A stretch of DNA of 64,000 bases from CAYZRY01 sp964481005 (GCA_964481005.1 CAYZRY010000002.1:1-64000); one strand, 5' to 3'; positions 51,399-61,338 are shown, counted from the stretch's first letter. The notes: generated by a model not told the origin, from the letters alone. Program-made: numbers and translations.

Positions 51399-52185
51399 AG
51401 TAGTAGGTGTTAGATTTAATACTGGTAGAGTATACTATTTTAATCCAAATAAGAAAAAACTAAATAAAGATGATGGTGTTATTGTTGAAACTGAAAAGGG
51501 AATGCAATATGGAACAGTTGTCATTGAAAATAGAGAGGTTAGTGAAAAGAACCTATTTTTACCATTGAAAAAAGTAATTAGAGTAGCTAATGAAGATGAT
51601 GAAAAACAACATCAAGAAAATTTGAACGATAGTGCTAAAGCTCTTGAAAAAGCTAAAAAACTTGTAGTTGAACTAGATTTAAATATGCGTATTTATGATG
51701 CAAGATATACTTTTGATCGCAATCAATTATTATTTACTTTCGTTGCCGATGAAAGGATTGACTTTAGAGAACTAGCAAAAAAATTAGCCTTCATATATAA
51801 AACAAGAATTGAATTAAAACAAATTGGTATTAGAGATAAAGCTCGTGAAGTTGGAGGAATTGGTCCTTGCGGAAGAATGCTTTGTTGTAATACATTTCTA
51901 GTTGATTTTGATACAGTCTCAATCAATATGGCTAAAAACCAGTTTTTATCACTTAATCCAACTAAAATTAATGGTCAATGTGGAAGATTGTTATGTTGTC
52001 TTAATTATGAAAATGAACAGTATACTGAGCTCAAGAAAGATTTACCTAATGTTGGTAACACTGTAACGGTCGATGGTAAAAAAGGTAGAGTTATTAGTGT
52101 CAATATTTTTGATCGTACTTATGTTGTCGAAAAAGAAGATAAAACTTATGTGACAGTGAGCAAAGATAATGAAAGTTCTAAATGA
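51391..52185 (+). CDS. ricT: RicT/YaaT (PSP1 domain protein)
   Basis: RicT is part of the RicA-RicF-RicT complex that affects mRNA processing by RNase Y and, in Bacillus, competence, biofilm and sporulation phosphorelay. The 264-residue protein has the PSP1 domain, GVRFNTGRVYYFNP and later Cys-rich GPCGRMLCCNTFLVDF and GQCGRLLCCLNYE, which hold Fe-S clusters in the Bacillus complex. ATGGAGGTAGTAATT gives the ribosome-binding site, so the start is the second in-frame ATG. RicA and RicF are not in this window. Confidence 0.93.
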   Translation: MHEVVGVRFNTGRVYYFNPNKKKLNKDDGVIVETEKGMQYGTVVIENREVSEKNLFLPLKKVIRVANEDDEKQHQENLNDSAKALEKAKKLVVELDLNMRIYDARYTFDRNQLLFTFVADERIDFRELAKKLAFIYKTRIELKQIGIRDKAREVGGIGPCGRMLCCNTFLVDFDTVSINMAKNQFLSLNPTKINGQCGRLLCCLNYENEQYTELKKDLPNVGNTVTVDGKKGRVISVNIFDRTYVVEKEDKTYVTVSKDNESSK

Positions 52186-52912
52186 TTTACTGGAGTATAA
52201 TTTAAAAATTTATCAAGATAGTGATGCTTTTAATTTTTCTCTTGAATCAGCTATCCTTCCAAATTTTGTTAGTCTAAAAAAGGGAGTAAAAAATATATTG
52301 GATGTTGGTTGTGGTAATGCACCAATATCTTTGATACTATCAACTAGAACTAATGCGAATATTGTTGGAATTGAAATTCAAGAAGATAGCTATAACCTAG
52401 CGATAGAAAGTATAAAAATTAATAATAAAGAAAATCAAATAAAAGTAATAAATGATGACTATAAAAACATTACTAATTACTATCCTCATGAATTCTTCGA
52501 TGTGATAGTTAGTAATCCGCCTTACTTTAAGTTGGATACTACTAAAAATAAAAATATTCAAATTTCCAAGCAACACGCTAGGCATGAAATAAGTTTAGAT
52601 CTAGACCAATTAATTCGTATTTCCTCAAAAATGTTAAAAAATAAGGGTGTGTTTGCTTTGGTTCACCAAAGTGAAAGATTGAGTGAAATAATAAAATTGA
52701 TGGAAGACAATAAATTAACAGTTAAAAAAATTCAATTTATTCATACGAAAGAAAACATTGATGCTATTAGAGTATTAGTCGAAGCTGTTAAAAATACCGG
52801 AGCGGGATTAAAAGTATTAAATCCTATAATAGTTCACGAGGCAGATGGGTCTGTCAAAAAAGAAGTTAGAAAATTATATTTTGGAGGTAACAATGAGTCA
52901 AAAGAGTTATGA
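52169..52912 (+). CDS. SAM-dependent methyltransferase, TrmN6/YabB-like
   Basis: This 247-residue class I methyltransferase has motif I LDVGCGNAPISLIL and the NPPYF motif of N6-adenine/small-substrate methyltransferases. In Bacillus the neighbour of ricT is yabB, annotated tRNA1(Val) (adenine37-N6)-methyltransferase, which fits. The substrate is inferred from context. It overlaps ricT by 17 bp and ends after the rsmI ribosome-binding site. Confidence 0.87.
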   Translation: MKVLNDLLEYNLKIYQDSDAFNFSLESAILPNFVSLKKGVKNILDVGCGNAPISLILSTRTNANIVGIEIQEDSYNLAIESIKINNKENQIKVINDDYKNITNYYPHEFFDVIVSNPPYFKLDTTKNKNIQISKQHARHEISLDLDQLIRISSKMLKNKGVFALVHQSERLSEIIKLMEDNKLTVKKIQFIHTKENIDAIRVLVEAVKNTGAGLKVLNPIIVHEADGSVKKEVRKLYFGGNNESKEL

Positions 52913-53738
52913 GAGAACAAGTTTGTTATATTTAGTACCCACACCAATTGGTAATCGCAAAGACATCAGTCAAAGAACAATTGAAATACTCGAGTCATCA
53001 GATGCAATCTTTTGCGAAGACACAAGAGTTACTAGTCAATTATTAAATAGTCTAAATATAAGTGTTAAACTATTTCAGTGTAATGAACAAAATGAAGATA
53101 AAGCTAAAAAACTAATTGTTGAATATTTGAATAACGACTCAGTTGTATCGTTAGTCAGTGATAGAGGAACACCTTTGATAAGTGACCCCGGCTATAGAGT
53201 AGTTGAATACGTACTAGCTAATGACCACTATGTGATAGCATTACCTGGTCCAACAGCTTTTGTACCAGCTTTAATTACATCAGGATTAAAGACTTCCCCA
53301 TTTACATTTTATGGGTTCTTGAATGCTAAATCTGCAAAAAGAGTTAGTGAGCTACAGTTACTTAAAACAAATCCACACACAATGATTTTTTATGAAGCAC
53401 CTCATCGCATTCTCGAAATGCTAAATGATATGTATGAAGTTTTTGGTAATAGAAGTATATCTATCGCCAGAGAAATAAGTAAGATTCATGAAGAAATATA
53501 CCGCGGAGAGTTAAAAGATGTAATAGGCGAATTATCAAAATCGGAGATACGTGGAGAATTTGTTGTCGTGGTAAGTGGAAATGAAGAAAAAACTAATTAT
53601 GATAACATTTCTATCGAAGAACATGTTAAAATGTATATCGACGAAGGTTTAGACGAAAAAGAGGCATTAAAAAAAGTTGCCAAAGATCGAAATAAAAGTA
53701 AGTCAGATATTTATAAAATATTTCATCAAGGAAAGTGA
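52893..53738 (+). CDS. rsmI: 16S rRNA (cytidine(1402)-2'-O)-methyltransferase RsmI
   Basis: RsmI methylates the 2'-O of C1402 in 16S rRNA. The 281 residues include the tetrapyrrole-methylase fold: VPTPIGNRKDISQR near residue 14, CEDTRVTSQLL, SDRGTPLISDPG and FYEAPHRILEML. TTTTGGAGGTAACA sets the start; an upstream ATG in frame lies inside the preceding gene. Stop is TGA. A short C-terminal helix-turn region (DEGLDEKEALKKVAKDRNKS) is present as in other RsmI proteins. Confidence 0.95.
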   Translation: MSQKSYERTSLLYLVPTPIGNRKDISQRTIEILESSDAIFCEDTRVTSQLLNSLNISVKLFQCNEQNEDKAKKLIVEYLNNDSVVSLVSDRGTPLISDPGYRVVEYVLANDHYVIALPGPTAFVPALITSGLKTSPFTFYGFLNAKSAKRVSELQLLKTNPHTMIFYEAPHRILEMLNDMYEVFGNRSISIAREISKIHEEIYRGELKDVIGELSKSEIRGEFVVVVSGNEEKTNYDNISIEEHVKMYIDEGLDEKEALKKVAKDRNKSKSDIYKIFHQGK

Positions 53739-53742
53739 TAAT

Positions 53743-54312
53743 ATGAAATTAATCGTAGGTTTAGGAAATCCAGGAAGAAAATACAACAAAACTCGTCATA
53801 ATATGGGTTTTTTAGCTATTGATAAATATTTAGATTCAGTTGATTCAGTTAAAGCAAAAAATAAATTCAACGGAGAGTATTATCATCTTGAAATAAACGG
53901 CGAACAGGTTATCTTTTTAAAACCGCTTTCATATATGAATTTATCGGGAACAGTTATCAGACAGTTTGTCGAGTATTATAAAATAAATTTCGATGACATT
54001 TTAATTATTCATGATGATTTAGACACTTATTTTGGTAATATTAAAATTAAAAAAGGTGGATCTAGCGCAGGCCACAACGGTTTAAAAAACATTGAAGAAA
54101 ATCTTAAAACTAAAGAATATAAACGTGTCAAACTTGGAATATCTAGTAACGGTGAAGAAGAAAAAAGTGACTATGTTCTAGCCAAGTTTAATAAAGAAGA
54201 ACAAAAAGAACTTGAGAATATCTTAGAAATAACTACAGATATTATTAATGATTATCTAACTTTATCTTTCGATAATTTAATGAATAAGTATAATAAAAAA
54301 CAGGAAGTATAA
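53743..54312 (+). CDS. pth: Peptidyl-tRNA hydrolase
   Basis: Pth cleaves peptidyl-tRNA that drops off ribosomes. The 189 residues start MKLIVGLGNPGRKYNKTRHN, with the catalytic His in TRHN, and contain FLKPLSYMNLSG and DDLD and GGSSAGHNGLKN. The ATG is 4 bp after rsmI. In Bacillus pth is close to mfd and spoVG; here it is directly upstream of mfd, overlapping by 1 bp. Confidence 0.96.
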   Translation: MKLIVGLGNPGRKYNKTRHNMGFLAIDKYLDSVDSVKAKNKFNGEYYHLEINGEQVIFLKPLSYMNLSGTVIRQFVEYYKINFDDILIIHDDLDTYFGNIKIKKGGSSAGHNGLKNIEENLKTKEYKRVKLGISSNGEEEKSDYVLAKFNKEEQKELENILEITTDIINDYLTLSFDNLMNKYNKKQEV

Positions 54313-57300
54313 TGACTATATTTAGTAGAGAAAAAATCTTAAATAGTAAAAAAGACATCTGTATATCTAGTGTTACAGATGAGTTTTTTTGTCTACTAAT
54401 ATCCGAAATATTTAAAGAGAAAAAAGAAAACATTGTCATTGTCAGTTCAACATTATACGAAGCTAGTAAACTATATAATATATTCAATAATTATAATGTA
54501 GATGTACTATTTTTTCCGATGGATGATTTTATTAGTAGTCGTTCGATTGCAGCTAGTCCTGAGCTTAGAATAAACAGGTTAGAGACAATAAAGAAGATAA
54601 ATCCCAAAGAAAAACAAATATTAATTACTCATCTTGATGGATATGTTAAACCCCTTCCAAATAGTAGCAATTATAAAGAAGCCGTTATTAAGATCAAAAA
54701 AGGAAATAATATAGAGCGTGAAGATTTTATTAGTAAGATGACTGATTTAGGTTATACACGTGAAACATTTGTTAGTAAAACAGGCGAGATGGCTATCAGG
54801 GGATATGTAATAGATATTTTCCCAGTAGATGAAGAAAGGCCAGTTCGTCTTGAGTTTTTCGGAGATGAAGTTGAATCTATCCGCTTTTTTGATGAAAACG
54901 ACCAAAAGACTATCACTGAGCTAGAAGAAATAGTTATTTATCCAAGTAACGAAATACATAACATCGACAAAGAAGCTACAATAGCTGATTATTTTGATGA
55001 GAAAATAACTGTTTTTAAAGATTATAACTTCATAGAAATAGCTAATAAAAAACTAGTCGAAGATGTATTTAACTATCAAAAAAATAACGATATTAAAGAA
55101 AAGTTAATCGAAGACTTTTTCTCGATAAAGAAAAACCAAATAATATATTACGATTCGATTGATAATTACAACAAAAGAAAAGATGTCGAAGAGTTTATTT
55201 TCGATATTAAATCTGCTCCTAGTTTTAACGAAGATTTAATTGAAATTAGATCATATTTTGATCATCAAATTAGAAATGATAAAACTATTCTACTTTGCTT
55301 AAACGAAAGACAATCTATTAATATTACTAAAGAGTTCAAAGATATTAATAAAATAGATAGTTTCTCTAAAATTAAAAAGAATAAAATTAATTTAATGTAT
55401 GCACCTATCAAACAAGGTTTTATATATTCTAACTTAATTGTTCTAACTGAAAAAGAACTATATAAGCAGAGTGTTAAGCAAAATAATAAGTATAAGAGTA
55501 AGTTTAAGTATTCTACCAAAATAAATAGTTTAGATAATCTTGAAATTGGTGATTATGTCGTTCATCAAGCTCATGGGATAGGTATTTATAACGGTATTAA
55601 AACAATCAGTAAAAACAAAGTATTAAAAGACTATATCGAAGTTTTATATTTGGCTAACGATAAGCTTTATATACCAGTTGAAAAAATAGATTTATTAACT
55701 AAGTTTTCTCCTAAAGAAGGTTTTGTTGCTAAAATACATCGTTTAGGTGGAACAGAATGGGCAAAGACTAAACAACGCATAAGGAATAAAGTTAAAGATA
55801 TTGCTGCGGAGTTAATTCGTCTTTATGCTAAAAGAAAAGAAGCTAAAGGTTTTGCTTTTAGTCCAGATGGACAATGGCAAGAGTCTTTTGAAGCTGAATT
55901 TTTTCACGATGCAACAAATGATCAACTCCTTGTCAGTAAACAAATTAAAGAAGATATGGAAAGTTCTAATCCGATGGATAGATTACTATGTGGTGATGTT
56001 GGTTATGGTAAAACCGAAGTAGCCTTTAGAGCGATGTTTAAAGCTGTTTATGACGGGAAACAAGTTATGTACTTATGTCCAACTACTATTCTATCTAATC
56101 AGCAGTACAAATCAGCTTTAGAACGTTTTTCAAATTATCCAGTAAACATAGCTTTGTTAAATCGTTTTGTTAGTGCTAAAGAGACAAAAAAAGTAATCGA
56201 AGATTATAAAAATAAAAAAATAGATATTCTTTTTGGAACACACAGACTATTAAGTGACGATGTCAAAGCTGCTGATTTAGGTTTGTTGATAATTGATGAA
56301 GAACAACGTTTTGGAGTTACACACAAAGAAAAGATAAAAAGTTTAAAAGAAAACATCGATGTACTTACTTTAAGTGCAACCCCTATTCCTAGAACATTGC
56401 AGATGTCGCTTATGGGTATTAGAAATCTTTCTTTAATTGAAACACCACCGACCAATAGATATCCAATTCAGACATATGTTATCGAAGAAAGTGACGAACT
56501 GATCAGAGATAGTATATATAAAGAAATGTCTCGTGGTGGACAAGTATTTGTTTTATATAATAAAGTCGAAGACATTGAACAAAAACAAGCTAAATTGGAA
56601 AAATTAGTACCTGATGCTAAAATAATCAATGCTCATGGACAATTAAGTAAACTCGAACTAGAAAATAGAATGAACAGTTTCATCGAAGGAGACTACGATG
56701 TATTACTTTGTACTACCATTATTGAAACAGGTATCGATATACCTAACGTCAATACTTTGATTGTTCTAAATGCTGATCGTTTTGGACTAAGTCAGTTATA
56801 CCAAATAAGAGGACGTGTTGGTCGAAGTGACAAAGTAGCCTATGCCTTTTTGATGTACAACCCAAATAAAGTTTTAACTGAACAAGCAGTTAAACGCTTA
56901 TCAGTTATCAAAGAATTCACTGAACTCGGTAGTGGTTTTAAAATTGCAAGTAGAGATTTATCTATCCGCGGTGCCGGAGATATTTTAGGTAGTGAGCAAG
57001 CTGGTTTCATCGACACGGTGGGAATTGATTTATATCTCCAAATTCTCGATGAAGAAGTTAAGCGCATGCAAGGAGTGGAAGTTCCAACTGAGGAAACAGA
57101 TGTAATAGAACAACCTTTCCTCGAAGTTACAACCCATATCAAAGATGATTATACTGACGAAGATGATGTCAAAATTGAAATACATAAACTTATTAGCACT
57201 ATCGATTCGATGGATAAACTAAATGAAGTAGCCAAAGAAATAAAAGATCGCTTTGGAAAGTTTGATGAAGACATCGAAATATACATGTATCAAGAACTAT

Positions 57301-57554
57301 TTGAAAACCTAGCTAAGAAGATCAATTTGTACAAAGTTAAACAAAGTGATAAGAATATCGAGTTAATTTTAAATGATCTAATGAGCAAAAATATCGAAGG
57401 AAGTAGGCTTTTTGAACTAGTATATCGTATCAATAGAAATTTCAGATTGAAGTTCTATCACAATCGAATTAGTATTATTCTAGATATTCACGATTTAGAA
57501 AAACATTACATATATTACTTAGTTGACTTATTCTTACAGTTACAAACACTCTAA
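54312..57554 (+). CDS. mfd: Transcription-repair coupling factor
   Basis: Mfd removes stalled RNA polymerase and recruits UvrA. The 1080 residues give the standard order: UvrB-like N-terminal domains (with LEFFGDEVESIRFFD), a RNAP-interaction domain around IGDYVVHQAHGIGIY, helicase motifs CGDVGYGKTEVAFRA (Walker A) and DEEQRFG (Walker B), LSATPIPRTLQMSL, the TRG-type RDLSIRGAGDILG and a C-terminal TRCF domain. uvrA and uvrB are also in this window. The gene contains an almost complete half of a parS-like motif at 54752. Confidence 0.97.
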   Translation: MTIFSREKILNSKKDICISSVTDEFFCLLISEIFKEKKENIVIVSSTLYEASKLYNIFNNYNVDVLFFPMDDFISSRSIAASPELRINRLETIKKINPKEKQILITHLDGYVKPLPNSSNYKEAVIKIKKGNNIEREDFISKMTDLGYTRETFVSKTGEMAIRGYVIDIFPVDEERPVRLEFFGDEVESIRFFDENDQKTITELEEIVIYPSNEIHNIDKEATIADYFDEKITVFKDYNFIEIANKKLVEDVFNYQKNNDIKEKLIEDFFSIKKNQIIYYDSIDNYNKRKDVEEFIFDIKSAPSFNEDLIEIRSYFDHQIRNDKTILLCLNERQSINITKEFKDINKIDSFSKIKKNKINLMYAPIKQGFIYSNLIVLTEKELYKQSVKQNNKYKSKFKYSTKINSLDNLEIGDYVVHQAHGIGIYNGIKTISKNKVLKDYIEVLYLANDKLYIPVEKIDLLTKFSPKEGFVAKIHRLGGTEWAKTKQRIRNKVKDIAAELIRLYAKRKEAKGFAFSPDGQWQESFEAEFFHDATNDQLLVSKQIKEDMESSNPMDRLLCGDVGYGKTEVAFRAMFKAVYDGKQVMYLCPTTILSNQQYKSALERFSNYPVNIALLNRFVSAKETKKVIEDYKNKKIDILFGTHRLLSDDVKAADLGLLIIDEEQRFGVTHKEKIKSLKENIDVLTLSATPIPRTLQMSLMGIRNLSLIETPPTNRYPIQTYVIEESDELIRDSIYKEMSRGGQVFVLYNKVEDIEQKQAKLEKLVPDAKIINAHGQLSKLELENRMNSFIEGDYDVLLCTTIIETGIDIPNVNTLIVLNADRFGLSQLYQIRGRVGRSDKVAYAFLMYNPNKVLTEQAVKRLSVIKEFTELGSGFKIASRDLSIRGAGDILGSEQAGFIDTVGIDLYLQILDEEVKRMQGVEVPTEETDVIEQPFLEVTTHIKDDYTDEDDVKIEIHKLISTIDSMDKLNEVAKEIKDRFGKFDEDIEIYMYQELFENLAKKINLYKVKQSDKNIELILNDLMSKNIEGSRLFELVYRINRNFRLKFYHNRISIILDIHDLEKHYIYYLVDLFLQLQTL

Positions 57555-57558
57555 ATGA

Positions 57559-57587
57559 TTGACCATAAGACCCAATTTTGCTAGTAT
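57559..57587 (+). promoter_or_regulatory. Promoter of the 57609 gene
   Basis: -35 TTGACC and -10 TAGTAT (57582-57587) with a 17-bp spacer, in the 54-bp gap after mfd. Confidence 0.55.
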
Positions 57588-57608
57588 TATCATAGAAAGG
57601 CTAAATTC

Positions 57609-58274
57609 ATGGATGAAAGTATAAAGAAACAATTTGAAACAAAAAACTATGAAATACTGACTAATAAGTTAAAGATAGACTTAAATAATAACAGTGACTC
57701 TTTAAATAAAACCATCGAAAACATCGTTGATTTGCATCTTACGAAGCTTGAAAAAAGCCTTGCAAACATTTTGAAAAACAGTGATACAGCGAATGACAGT
57801 AATAAAATAAATGAGTATTTTAACGAAGAAAAAGACATATTAAAAACAATTATGCTTGAGAAAGTTCAACAACGAAGAGATGTTATCTTAAAATTCTTTG
57901 AAAAAGATGAGACAGCAGAATTCTTAGAAAAGTATTTTGATACCATTGATCAAAGTCGCAAAGAATTTGATGAACAAATAAGATCAACATTAAATGAAGA
58001 GATACTTACCAGCTTCACTAATAAAATAAGAACTTCATGTACTTTTAAAGATGAAGAGGGAAAAAATGTTGTTACTTCGATAATTGTCAGTGGTTTGCAA
58101 CAGCCACTAATCGAAGGAGCAAGTGATAATAATGAATTACGTTCAAATAACTTAAAGAACTTCGCTAAAGATTCATACAATTATTATTTAGAGTTAAACC
58201 GTGTTACAACAGATACTTATGAAGATGATGAGCTAGTTAAGGAAAAGAAAAAAAATATTGATAATATTGCGTAA
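57609..58274 (+). CDS. Unrecognised helical protein of 221 residues
   Basis: I do not recognise a family. The protein is very hydrophilic, Lys/Glu/Asp/Asn-rich and predicted almost wholly helical, with likely coiled coil in the first 140 residues (runs such as LEKSLANILKNSDT and RKEFDEQIRSTLNEEI). There is no signal peptide, membrane segment or Cys pair beyond one Cys. It has its own promoter and a following terminator-like hairpin, and AGAAAGG is the ribosome-binding site. It sits as a separate unit between mfd and metG. Confidence 0.8.
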   Translation: MDESIKKQFETKNYEILTNKLKIDLNNNSDSLNKTIENIVDLHLTKLEKSLANILKNSDTANDSNKINEYFNEEKDILKTIMLEKVQQRRDVILKFFEKDETAEFLEKYFDTIDQSRKEFDEQIRSTLNEEILTSFTNKIRTSCTFKDEEGKNVVTSIIVSGLQQPLIEGASDNNELRSNNLKNFAKDSYNYYLELNRVTTDTYEDDELVKEKKKNIDNIA

Positions 58275-58328
58275 TAATGATAATCTAATGGGGATTAAAT
58301 TATTATAGATCAAATATTTAATTGCTAT

Positions 58329-58364
58329 CAAACACGATGGGTCACATGATCTGATCGTGTTTTA
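58329..58364 (+). terminator. Probable terminator between the 57609 gene and metG
   Basis: AAACACGAT and ATCGTGTTT form a stem around a 15-base loop, followed by TATT. The T-tract is weak. Confidence 0.55.
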
Positions 58365-58380
58365 TTAAGAAGGTGAAATT

Positions 58381-59925
58381 ATGGAAAAATATTACATTAC
58401 AACGTCAATTGCATATACTTCAGGAAAGCCACATATAGGTAATACTTATGAGGCTATTTTAGCTGATGCAATTGCTAGATATAAGAGATTTCAAGGATAT
58501 GATGTATACTTGCAGACTGGAACTGATGAACATGGAGAAAAAATAGCTGAGAAGGCTAAAGCTAACGGTTTAGATCCTCAGACATTTGTCGATAATGTAA
58601 GCGGTCAGTTAAGAGCTATTTGGGATTTAGTTGGAACAAGTTATGACAGTTTTGTCAGAACTACTGATCCTCATCATAAAGAGGTAGTTCAACATATCTT
58701 TAAAAAACTTTATGATCAAGGAGATATTTATCTAGGTAAATACGAAGGACACTACTGCTTACCTTGTGAAGCATTCTTTACTAAGAGTCAAGTAGAAGAT
58801 GGAAAATGTCCGGATTGTGGAGCAGAAGTCACATTTAAAAGTGAAGATGCCTACTTTTTAAGACTTAGTAAATATCAAGATAGATTGATTGAACACATCG
58901 AAAAGAATCCGGATTTTATTAAACCGGAATCACGTAAAAATGAAATGATTAAAAACTTTCTAGAACCAGGATTGCAAGATTTATGTGTATCTAGAACTAG
59001 TTTTGATTGGGGTGTACCAGTTGATTTTGCACCTGGGCATGTAGTTTATGTTTGGATAGATGCATTAAGTAACTATATAACTAACATTGGTTATGATGTC
59101 GACTCTTCAACAGATCAATTTAAAAAATTATGGCCAGCTGATCTTCATCTAATTGGAAAAGATATCATTAGATTCCATACAATCTATTGGCCGATAATAC
59201 TGATGGCTCTAGGTCTAGAATTACCTAAACAAGTTTATGGTCATCCATGGCTTTTAGCAGGTAATGATAAGATGAGTAAATCTAAAGGTAATTTAATGTA
59301 TGCCGATGATTTAGTCGAACTTTTTGGTAAAGATGCAATTAGATACTATGTATTAAACGAAATACCATATGCAAACGATGGGGTTATAACCTATGATTTA
59401 TTAATTGAAAGAACAAATAGTGATTTAGCTAATAACTTAGGTAACTTAGTTAATCGTAGTATTTCGATGGGACATAAATATTTTGGTGGAAACATCCAAA
59501 AAAGCAATGTAGCTACTGCGTATGATGAAGAACTAATTAATAAAATTAATGAACTTGGTTCAAAAGTTGATGAAAAAGTTAACAATCTCGAAATAGCTAA
59601 TGCGCTTGAACTTATATTTGATTTACTTCACAGTGGAAATAAATATATAGATTTAACTGAGCCTTGGGTACTTGCTAAAGATGAAACTAAAAAAGAAGAG
59701 CTTCAGACAGTATTATATAATTTGCTTGAACTTATTCGCGTTTCAGCAGTTTATTTAGAACCGTTCTTACCAGATACTGGAGCAAGCATATTCAAACAGT
59801 TAGCTACTGAAAATAAAAATACAAAGTATGCCGAAGATAATAGTTACAACCTTGGTGAAGCAACTCCTTTATTTATGAGAATAGATAAAGAAAAGAAACT
59901 AAAAGAAATACATGGCGATGAATAA
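58381..59925 (+). CDS. metG: Methionyl-tRNA synthetase
   Basis: MetG charges both initiator and elongator tRNA-Met. The 514 residues contain the HIGH motif (HIGN in KPHIGNTYEA) near residue 18, the zinc knuckle CLPCEAFF...CPDCG near residues 125-147, and the KMSKS loop (DKMSKSKGN). A helical anticodon-binding domain follows and there is no C-terminal EMAP-like tRNA-binding domain. It overlaps tatD by 14 bp in the metG-tatD order of Bacilli. Confidence 0.97.
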   Translation: MEKYYITTSIAYTSGKPHIGNTYEAILADAIARYKRFQGYDVYLQTGTDEHGEKIAEKAKANGLDPQTFVDNVSGQLRAIWDLVGTSYDSFVRTTDPHHKEVVQHIFKKLYDQGDIYLGKYEGHYCLPCEAFFTKSQVEDGKCPDCGAEVTFKSEDAYFLRLSKYQDRLIEHIEKNPDFIKPESRKNEMIKNFLEPGLQDLCVSRTSFDWGVPVDFAPGHVVYVWIDALSNYITNIGYDVDSSTDQFKKLWPADLHLIGKDIIRFHTIYWPIILMALGLELPKQVYGHPWLLAGNDKMSKSKGNLMYADDLVELFGKDAIRYYVLNEIPYANDGVITYDLLIERTNSDLANNLGNLVNRSISMGHKYFGGNIQKSNVATAYDEELINKINELGSKVDEKVNNLEIANALELIFDLLHSGNKYIDLTEPWVLAKDETKKEELQTVLYNLLELIRVSAVYLEPFLPDTGASIFKQLATENKNTKYAEDNSYNLGEATPLFMRIDKEKKLKEIHGDE

Positions 59926-60676
59926 AATATTTGATACACATTGTCATTTGAGTAGCGATGACTACGATAATCTAGAAGAAATTGTTACTAGAACAGTCGA
60001 AGATAAAGTTACGATGATAGCTAGCTGTAGTGATCCTTTATCAGAAAAAGAAGGTAAAGAGTTTGCTGAAAAATACCCAGGAAGTATATATTTAACAATA
60101 GGATATCATCCATCGACTTTAGATGTTAACAGTGATGATTTAACCCGTATTAGTAATTGGGCTAAAACAGATAAAAATGTTATTGCTATTGGTGAAATAG
60201 GTTTAGATTATTACTGGAAACCATATGATGAATCTTATCAGCAAGAGTTGTTTGAAAAACAATTAAGTATGGCCAAGAAGTTAAACTTGCCTGTAGTAAT
60301 TCACTCGAGAGATGCTACAAAACAGACAATTGATACACTAAAAAAATACGATTTAAAGGGTGTTATTCACTGTTTTACGGGGTCGATTGAAACAGCCAGA
60401 GAGTATATTAAACTAGGATTTTATCTAGGTATAGGCGGCGTAGTAACATTTAAAAATGCTGGTCTTCAAGAAACAGTGAGACAATTACCAATTGAAAGCA
60501 TAGTTCTTGAAACGGATTCACCGTACCTTGCACCAGAACCATATCGAGGAAAAAAGAATGAACCTCGAAATGTTCGATTAGTAGCTAAGAAAATAGCTGA
60601 ACTTAAAGGGCTATCAACCGAGGAAGTAATCGAAATTACCAATAAAAATACTATACAATTATTTGACTTGAACTAA
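59912..60676 (+). CDS. tatD: TatD family metal-dependent DNase
   Basis: TatD proteins are TIM-barrel phosphodiesterases. The 254 residues show the amidohydrolase-like motifs: DTHCHL near residue 8, GEIGLDYYW, VIHSRDA, HCFTGS and ETDSPYLAP. Two in-frame ATGs (59912 and 59918) are possible; the second gives MNKIFDTHCHL. A ribosome-binding site is not evident and translation is probably coupled to metG. It is YabD-like by position. Confidence 0.94.
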   Translation: MAMNKIFDTHCHLSSDDYDNLEEIVTRTVEDKVTMIASCSDPLSEKEGKEFAEKYPGSIYLTIGYHPSTLDVNSDDLTRISNWAKTDKNVIAIGEIGLDYYWKPYDESYQQELFEKQLSMAKKLNLPVVIHSRDATKQTIDTLKKYDLKGVIHCFTGSIETAREYIKLGFYLGIGGVVTFKNAGLQETVRQLPIESIVLETDSPYLAPEPYRGKKNEPRNVRLVAKKIAELKGLSTEEVIEITNKNTIQLFDLN

Positions 60677-60691
60677 TAATTGTGATAGTAT
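60663..60691 (+). promoter_or_regulatory. Promoter of the 3D-domain protein gene
   Basis: TTGACT (60663) and TAGTAT (60686) with a 17-bp spacer, the spacer ending TGA (extended -10), lying across the end of tatD. Confidence 0.6.
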
Positions 60692-60717
60692 TTTTTTATA
60701 CAATAAATGAGGGTAAT

Positions 60718-61338
60718 ATGAGTAAAAGATTATTAATGTTTAAGAAAATGTTCCTATACACCGCCTATGTTACCTTGGTAATTAGCATAGTGCTTGGTGG
60801 TTATAAAGTAGAATCGTATAAAGTTTATAATTCTAGTGGAAGTAAGTATTTAACTTCATTCCATTTAGCTAAGAATAACATTGAAGTTTCACAAGTAGCA
60901 AATACGGTAGTAGCGCCAGTAGTAGCACCTATTGCAACAGCGCCAGTAGCGGTATCGACAATGGCTGATGTAGCACTTAGAGCTAAAGCAGGGCAAGTTA
61001 CTTTTAAAGGAACAATGACAGGTTATGGACCAGATTGTCTTGGTTGTAGCGGAATAGTTGCTTGTTCACCTAGAAGAGATGTCCGTGGTGGCAATATCTA
61101 CGTAGATCATCAAACATATGGTAGAATGCGTATTGTTGCAGCCGATAGACGCGTTCCATGTGGCAGTGTTGTTCAAGTAGCAGGTGTTCGTGGTAGCGAA
61201 CCGTTCTATGCAATTGTCTTAGATCGTGGTGGAGCAATTAAAGAAACATTATTTGATCTTTTATTTAATTCAGATGCCGAAGCAAAATACTTCGGTAGAC
61301 AAACAGTAACATATAAAACAGTCCGTTGGGGATGGTAA
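60718..61338 (+). CDS. Secreted 3D-domain cell-wall protein (YabE/Rpf2-like)
   Basis: This is a membrane-anchored or exported protein of 206 residues. It has an N-terminal helix (about 15-30), a short Val/Ala/Pro linker (VVAPVVAPIATAPVAVST) and a C-terminal 3D domain with the three aspartates in AADRRVP, VLDRGGAIK and LFDLLF, the catalytic set of MltA-type lytic transglycosylases. Three Cys in CLGCSGIVAC sit at the domain entrance. GAGGGTAAT marks the start; a longer frame begins 36 bp earlier. In Bacillus yabE lies between tatD and rnmV-ksgA, as here, but without the G5 and DUF348 repeats. Confidence 0.88.
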   Translation: MSKRLLMFKKMFLYTAYVTLVISIVLGGYKVESYKVYNSSGSKYLTSFHLAKNNIEVSQVANTVVAPVVAPIATAPVAVSTMADVALRAKAGQVTFKGTMTGYGPDCLGCSGIVACSPRRDVRGGNIYVDHQTYGRMRIVAADRRVPCGSVVQVAGVRGSEPFYAIVLDRGGAIKETLFDLLFNSDAEAKYFGRQTVTYKTVRWGW

